Positions 8,048 through 11,141 of a stretch of DNA of 11,141 bases are shown here, in pieces. The stretch lies in assembly GCA_947174735.1 (NCBI GenBank), contig CAMWKC010000051.1:1-11141 (forward strand), written 5' to 3'. A program made the translations under genes and the position numbers. The stretch is from an uncultured Porphyromonadaceae bacterium. Lineage in GTDB: Bacteria > Bacteroidota > Bacteroidia > Bacteroidales > Muribaculaceae. Within the stretch, counting starts at the first letter, position 1; every line of letters starts with the position of its first letter. The notes beneath the pieces were generated by a model that saw only the letters and a program-made list of their open reading frames with translations, did no database searches and was not told the origin of the DNA.

Positions 8048-8686
8048 TCAATGTTTGAACACCTTTGTGAGTGTACGCTTCATACGTGTCATATAGGGTT
8101 CGGACTTGGTTTCCTCTTCCGGTGCGACAGTCGAAGGGTCAACTAAAGGCTTCTGCGGGTCAAAGAGCATACCGGTACACAGACACATGCGACGGTTGTT
8201 GCGTTGCAGTATGTCGTAGTTGCGGCAGCCTTCACAGCCTTGCCAGAACTCGTCATCGTCGGTAAGTTCGGAGAATGTGACCGGTTTGTAACCTAAGCGT
8301 GAATTGAGTTTCATCACCGGCAGTGATGTTGTGATGGAGAAAATCTTGGCGAAGGGGAAACGCAGTCTCGCCAGTTCGAAGGTCTTTCCTTTTATAGCGG
8401 CTGCCAGACCGAGATGACGGTATTCGGGGTCTACTATCAGGCCCGATGTAGCTACAAAGTCACCGTGACTCCAGCTTTCTATGTAACTGAAGCCTACCAG
8501 ACGGTCTCCGTGCACAGCCACAACACTCTTACCGCCGTTTATTTTGGAGGTTATATAGTCCGGACTACGGCGTGCTATGCCTGTACCGCGTTGCAGCGCC
8601 GACTCATAGATAAGTCTTACCACAAGGTCAGCGTACCGGCTGTCTTCCGGCTGCGCGAACCTTACGCAGATATCATTAAGATTCAT
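8048..8686 (-). CDS. GNAT acyltransferase, probable N-acyl (succinyl) glutamate synthase, with a Cys-rich tail
   Basis: A GNAT-family protein of 212 residues. The acyl-CoA pyrophosphate loop is visible in VDPEYRHLGLAAAIKG (85-100), with the R-x-x-G-x-A pattern at Arg90, Gly93 and Ala95; strand SGLIVD precedes it and LGYKPV (131-136) closes the fold. After the core comes an extension with Cys151, Cys154, Cys168 and Cys170, in a CxxC-x13-CxC pattern that could bind zinc or an iron-sulfur cluster. The last 35 residues look acidic, then basic and flexible. The operon has no argA or argJ, so this first gene is the natural candidate for acylating glutamate at step one. From memory, a homologous GNAT next to argG in Bacteroides thetaiotaomicron has been proposed from mutant fitness data to make N-succinylglutamate. 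The acyl donor is inferred. The ATG at 8686 shares bases with a preceding TAA. Confidence 0.8.
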   Translation of the reverse strand: MNLNDICVRFAQPEDSRYADLVVRLIYESALQRGTGIARRSPDYITSKINGGKSVVAVHGDRLVGFSYIESWSHGDFVATSGLIVDPEYRHLGLAAAIKGKTFELARLRFPFAKIFSITTSLPVMKLNSRLGYKPVTFSELTDDDEFWQGCEGCRNYDILQRNNRRMCLCTGMLFDPQKPLVDPSTVAPEEETKSEPYMTRMKRTLTKVFKH

Positions 8687-8730
8687 TACCTGTATTGTCT
8701 AAAAATCGTGAACGATATGCTTGCGCACAC
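8686..8730 (-). other. Possible short leader ORF ending in Arg-Gln-Tyr-Arg
   Basis: A GTG at 8730 opens a 14-codon frame whose product would be MCASISFTIFRQYR. It ends at a TAA (8688-8686) that overlaps the ATG of the GNAT gene as TAATG. Two of the last four codons specify arginine (AGA, AGG). The frame is open upstream to a TAA near 8763, without an ATG. The position and overlap suggest coupling, and arginine codons just before the junction could in principle sense charged tRNA-Arg. There is no evident attenuator hairpin and the frame is short, so chance is a serious alternative. Confidence 0.2.
8705..8716. promoter_or_regulatory. Small palindrome upstream of the operon start
   Basis: ATCGT (8705-8709) and ACGAT (8712-8716) form a 5-bp dyad around two bases, about 20 bases upstream of the GNAT start codon. 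On the minus strand it is followed by a run of five T residues. The two-base loop is too tight for a good terminator hairpin. A repressor half-site pair is possible. It does not match the TGAAT/ATTCA pattern of the known ArgR boxes. Confidence 0.15.
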
Positions 8731-8897
8731 AGCCTTGCTTGAGCTATTCGGGTAGAAAATTTATTGACGCTGTATGCGGTTATCTGAAAAAATTGTGACA
8801 AAATTAGCAAAATATTCTGACTTACTCACCATCTGATTGCAAATTAAACATTTTTTAACCCCAATGCTCCTTCCCTACTACTCCAACAATTACAGGT
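8731..8897. other. Intergenic region between the arg operon and the accessory block
   Basis: Together with the short features listed separately, this A/T-rich stretch separates the GNAT gene from the winged-helix remnant. It holds the candidate -7 element and no convincing ORF on either strand. I see no stem-loop with a T-tract that would stop transcription coming from rloA-rloB, so read-through into the arg operon cannot be excluded. No tRNA, recombination site or riboswitch-like fold was recognised. Confidence 0.5.
8799..8806 (-). promoter_or_regulatory. Candidate Bacteroidota -7 promoter element for the arg operon
   Basis: On the minus strand these bases read TAATTTTG, a full match to the TAnnTTTG consensus of the Bacteroidota primary sigma factor. 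Transcription from here would start near 8792 and give a leader of roughly 105 bases before the GNAT start. I see no clear TTTG -33 box at the expected spacing; the nearest TTTG lies 33 bases upstream, which is too far. The surrounding sequence is A/T-rich, as expected for a promoter. Confidence 0.4.
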
Positions 8898-9110
8898 TTA
8901 TATAATAAAATATCCTCCCGTTTTCTTAGAACCTCTGTATTCAATCAGATTATTCTTACTTAATTGTTTCAGAGCTCTTTTCACTGTAGCCTCACTTTTT
9001 TCCACCATAGAAATAAGCGAAACTTTACGTACACCGGGATATTTCTTTATAGCAAGATAAATCTCCCGCTCTATCTCTTTAAAATTATTTATTGGGTCAG
9101 TTAATAGTCT
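8898..9110 (-). pseudogene. Winged-helix remnant resembling the C-terminus of an AlbA_2/AAA_4 ATP-binding regulator
   Basis: A frame open from 9110 to a TAA at 8900-8898 encodes 70 residues with no ATG, GTG or TTG in its first half. It reads DPINNFKEIEREIYLAIKKY, then a helix-turn-helix stretch (SEATVKRALKQLSKNNL) and the ending IEYRGSKKTGGYFII. The DPIN linker, a helix-turn-helix and a terminal RGSKKTG-type wing match the C-terminal winged helix seen in many divergent-AAA (Fic/AlbA-like, once called RecG-like) proteins of Bacteroidota. An in-frame TAG lies just upstream (9113-9111). In the neighbouring frame, a run ending SIIETIN stops at 9099-9097, and removing one base near 9099 would join it smoothly to DPINN. 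The fragment begins where rloB ends (9143). It is most likely a decayed gene; a short expressed peptide from the internal ATG is less likely. Confidence 0.6.
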
Positions 9111-9142
9111 CTATAATACTTCTTTCAATTTGAACACTATAC

Positions 9143-9835
9143 TCAGCCCATTTTATTTCTGAGTTTAGTAACCTCGCTACTGACAAATTTCAGAATTTCT
9201 TGTCCCAATATATGCTGCTCTGTTGAGAACACCATCGGATTACCATTATCCTGACACCAAAAATTCTTTTCTGAATTTTCGATGGCATCCTTAATTCTGA
9301 CAGGGTCTTTTTGGTAATTAAAACCGCCTTCAATCTTATTATGTACGTATGATTTTATTGATGGATATTCCTCAAGTTCACTTTCTGTAGGAGGTATATC
9401 ATAAAAATGATAGTAGAGCCAAATTTCAAAAGATGGGTTACTTTGAGTCACATTCCATGCTTTATATAGCTTAACTTCATCATATTCCTCTATTATCTTT
9501 TCATTTTGTTTAGCACAGAAATCCCTTAAAGAATGAATCTTACCCTCTTTTTCCCAAGTATCCGTATCAATTGCGAACCATACTTGATCATGCTGTTGGA
9601 AGTCAAGGGTAAAACGAGCTGTTTCACTTAAAAGCAATCTTTTAGCTAATTCCATAAGTTTTAATGGATCAGTTCCTTCTTCGGGTGGAATGATTATCAA
9701 CTTAAGATTTGAAGACAGCCCTTCGAAAAACTCAAAATAACCTTTCTCAGTTTCTTTTCCTTCACAGACTATATAGATTTTACTGGCTTCTTTTGAAGGA
9801 GCCTTTTTTGAATAATCTTTTCTTCGCTGAATCAT
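9143..9835 (-). CDS. RloB-like / AbiLii-like Toprim-type protein
   Basis: A 230-residue cytoplasmic protein with the hallmarks of the RloB family. The N-terminus is basic (QRRKDYSKKAPSK) and is followed by a strand with IVCEGKETEKGYFE (22-35), which holds the conserved C-E-G-x-x-T-E block with Glu25 and Glu30. WFAIDTDTW at 86-94 supplies the acidic Asp90 and Asp92, and SNPSFEIWLYYHF at 132-144 is the family's N-P-S-F-E motif. The Glu near the N-terminus followed by a D-x-D fits a Toprim-like metal-binding nuclease core. The length is typical, so the gene looks intact. It starts one base after the rloA stop (TAATATG), implying co-translation with the ATPase. RloB partners of RloA ATPases occur in restriction and abortive-infection loci. 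The activity here is inferred. Its A+T content is much higher than that of the arg genes. Confidence 0.85.
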   Translation of the reverse strand: MIQRRKDYSKKAPSKEASKIYIVCEGKETEKGYFEFFEGLSSNLKLIIIPPEEGTDPLKLMELAKRLLLSETARFTLDFQQHDQVWFAIDTDTWEKEGKIHSLRDFCAKQNEKIIEEYDEVKLYKAWNVTQSNPSFEIWLYYHFYDIPPTESELEEYPSIKSYVHNKIEGGFNYQKDPVRIKDAIENSEKNFWCQDNGNPMVFSTEQHILGQEILKFVSSEVTKLRNKMG

Positions 9836-9836
9836 A

Positions 9837-11141
9837 TTACCAATTCAAATCCGTAAGATTAGACAAAAAGGGTATTCCTCCATATCGACCGTTAAGATAG
9901 CCATTTTCTATATTAGCGGTCTTATGAATGTTATAGTCACTTAAAGGATACAGTTGAGTAGATTGGTCAACATCTTTTTGTGCAAACCATATTTCATCGG
10001 GACGGAATATGGATTGGTCAAGCAGACAACTTTCATGTGTTGTAAAAATTATCTGACCGTTGGCCTCCTTACTTTCCGAAATCTTACTTATAAGAGTCTT
10101 TATCATAATGGGATGTATGCTACGCTCAATCTCATCGACAATAAAAACCTTATCACTTTTCAACACAGCATACAGTAACGGCATATACTCAATCAATCGC
10201 CTTGTACCATCTGACTCCTGCTCAATTTCCATTTCAATTTCTTTACCTGTGGAGTCTGTATGTATTACCACAAGAGTCTTTTTATATGCTTTTTCATCTT
10301 CTATCACAACATTCGATATTTCTTTTGCTTTGGTATAAGGGATAATGATTGGTACTCCCGGTTCTCTCTTCGCTTCTGACAGCGCACTGACGAGTATTGA
10401 ATTGGGATGGATATCCTCTTCATTCAGAAGTTCCTTTTTAACATGTAGTCTTGTGATACCTGTTTTTAGCTCCGGTACTATCGTGTTGACAAGTTCGGCA
10501 AATTCGGAATTAATATCCATGAGGTGAGGCAACTCATGAACACTCATTGAAGGGAGCACAACCTGTAGAGACATAATCCAATAGTAGGCCTCATTGACAA
10601 TAGGTAATTCCTTTGAATAATAGTTACCTAAGAAAGAGAGTGCAGACATATCGGGACGAAGCAGCCGATTTATTCCGTCAATAAACACCTCTAAAGAAGC
10701 TGTCTTTCCCATAGAATTGAGAAACTCAGCGGCAATATCAACACTATTGTTTGTACGACTAAAGATGGTTATATCTTTAGTCTTTCTACTGAGAATAAGC
10801 TCCTCCGAAACTATCTCCTTTCGTGTGAATGCAATATGATAATAGAAAATCTGTCCATTGACATAAAACTCTACAGCAAGCTCCGAAGGATTAGATTTCC
10901 CTTTTTCATCGAATCTGAAGAACAGGTCATTTGTTATGGATAAATCACTGAGCTTATCAGCGCCTACTATTGCTTTCAATAAAGAGATGCATTTCAAAAG
11001 ATTGCTCTTTCCAGCCCCATTAGCGCCATATATGGCACTCATACGTAATACGGTTGCATGACCACAAGTAATCTTGTGCCACTCGTGACTGTGAGTCTTA
11101 CTGGATGGAAATGTATTGAACTCCACAGAATCCTTAAAGGA
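9837..11141 (-). CDS. RloA-like / AbiLi-like AAA (SMC/ABC-type) ATPase, 5' end off window
   Basis: An ATPase of the AAA_15/AAA_21 group with 434 visible residues, numbered from the right edge. Walker A is YGANGAGKSN near 38-47. An ABC-type signature, QESDGTRRL, lies at 308-316. Walker B KVFIVDEIE is at 331-339, with the catalytic Glu in DE. The switch histidine is His369 in FTTHES. Near the C-terminus, NGYLNGRYGGIPFL matches the family ending. A GTG at 11126 could be read as a start, but the frame remains open to the edge, and the preceding residues SFKDSVEFNTF match the usual N-terminal strand of this family. The true start therefore probably lies a few to about 15 codons outside the window, and the GTG is an internal valine. 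Co-transcribed with the RloB-like gene, it probably forms a defence or toxin-type nucleotide-sensing complex. Confidence 0.87.
   Translation of the reverse strand, partial: SFKDSVEFNTFPSSKTHSHEWHKITCGHATVLRMSAIYGANGAGKSNLLKCISLLKAIVGADKLSDLSITNDLFFRFDEKGKSNPSELAVEFYVNGQIFYYHIAFTRKEIVSEELILSRKTKDITIFSRTNNSVDIAAEFLNSMGKTASLEVFIDGINRLLRPDMSALSFLGNYYSKELPIVNEAYYWIMSLQVVLPSMSVHELPHLMDINSEFAELVNTIVPELKTGITRLHVKKELLNEEDIHPNSILVSALSEAKREPGVPIIIPYTKAKEISNVVIEDEKAYKKTLVVIHTDSTGKEIEMEIEQESDGTRRLIEYMPLLYAVLKSDKVFIVDEIERSIHPIMIKTLISKISESKEANGQIIFTTHESCLLDQSIFRPDEIWFAQKDVDQSTQLYPLSDYNIHKTANIENGYLNGRYGGIPFLSNLTDLNW

Noticed and set aside
8414..8755. 113-codon plus-strand frame opposite the GNAT gene
   Set aside because: It lies mostly antisense to a well-supported gene, and its translation shows no domain or recognisable pattern. 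It is a shadow frame.
8795..8830. AGAATATT-type sequence near the promoter as an ArgR box
   Set aside because: It matches only part of one half-site and lacks the paired TGAAT/ATTCA geometry.
8898..9110. Winged-helix fragment as a functional small regulator of rloAB
   Set aside because: There is no usable start codon before its middle and a stop lies just upstream; starting at the internal ATG would remove the first helices.
11124..11126. GTG as the start codon of the ATPase, giving a complete 429-residue gene
   Set aside because: The frame stays open to the right edge, and the upstream residues SFKDS continue the usual family N-terminal strand, so the gene is called 5'-partial.
1..11141. 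CRISPR arrays, insertion sequences, tRNA or rRNA genes, or direct attachment repeats
   Set aside because: I saw no regularly spaced repeats, transposase motifs, terminal inverted repeats or RNA-gene cores on either strand.

Overview
This window reads as a chromosomal segment of a member of the Bacteroidota, most likely order Bacteroidales; a gut lineage such as Muribaculaceae or Bacteroidaceae is plausible but not proven. The main evidence is the arginine transcarbamylase, which closely resembles the N-succinylornithine type known from Bacteroides fragilis. Weak ribosome binding sites and a TAnnTTTG-type promoter element agree with this. All convincing genes lie on the minus strand, so the layout is best read from right to left.

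Right part (about 8898-11141): an AT-rich accessory block. It begins off the right edge with an AAA ATPase of the RloA type. One base after its stop comes a RloB/Toprim-like protein. Pairs of this kind (RloA-RloB, AbiLi-AbiLii) are associated with phage defence and restriction loci. Immediately after rloB lies a headless winged-helix fragment that looks like the decayed C-terminus of a divergent-AAA (AlbA_2/AAA_4) ATP-binding regulator.

Centre (about 8898 down to 373): an intergenic stretch with a candidate promoter, then eight tightly packed genes forming one apparent arginine operon: GNAT acyltransferase, argG, argC, argD, argF', argB, argE, argH. Together they cover every step from glutamate to arginine by the linear, probably N-succinylated route. 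The GNAT acylates glutamate; ArgB, ArgC and ArgD convert it to acyl-ornithine; ArgF' carbamoylates the still-acylated ornithine; ArgE removes the acyl group to give citrulline; ArgG and ArgH make arginine. Several stop and start codons overlap or nearly touch, which suggests translational coupling. The operon ends in a strong 20-bp stem terminator at 317-364.

Left edge (1-196): the 5' part of a small two-helix membrane protein of unknown function, transcribed off the window.

Sampled base composition changes sharply: two 60-base lines inside argD and argE are 57% and 53% G+C, while two lines inside rloB and rloA are 35% each. This suggests the defence-like block is a later acquisition next to a core metabolic operon. 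No tRNA, rRNA, insertion sequence, CRISPR array or attachment repeat was seen.
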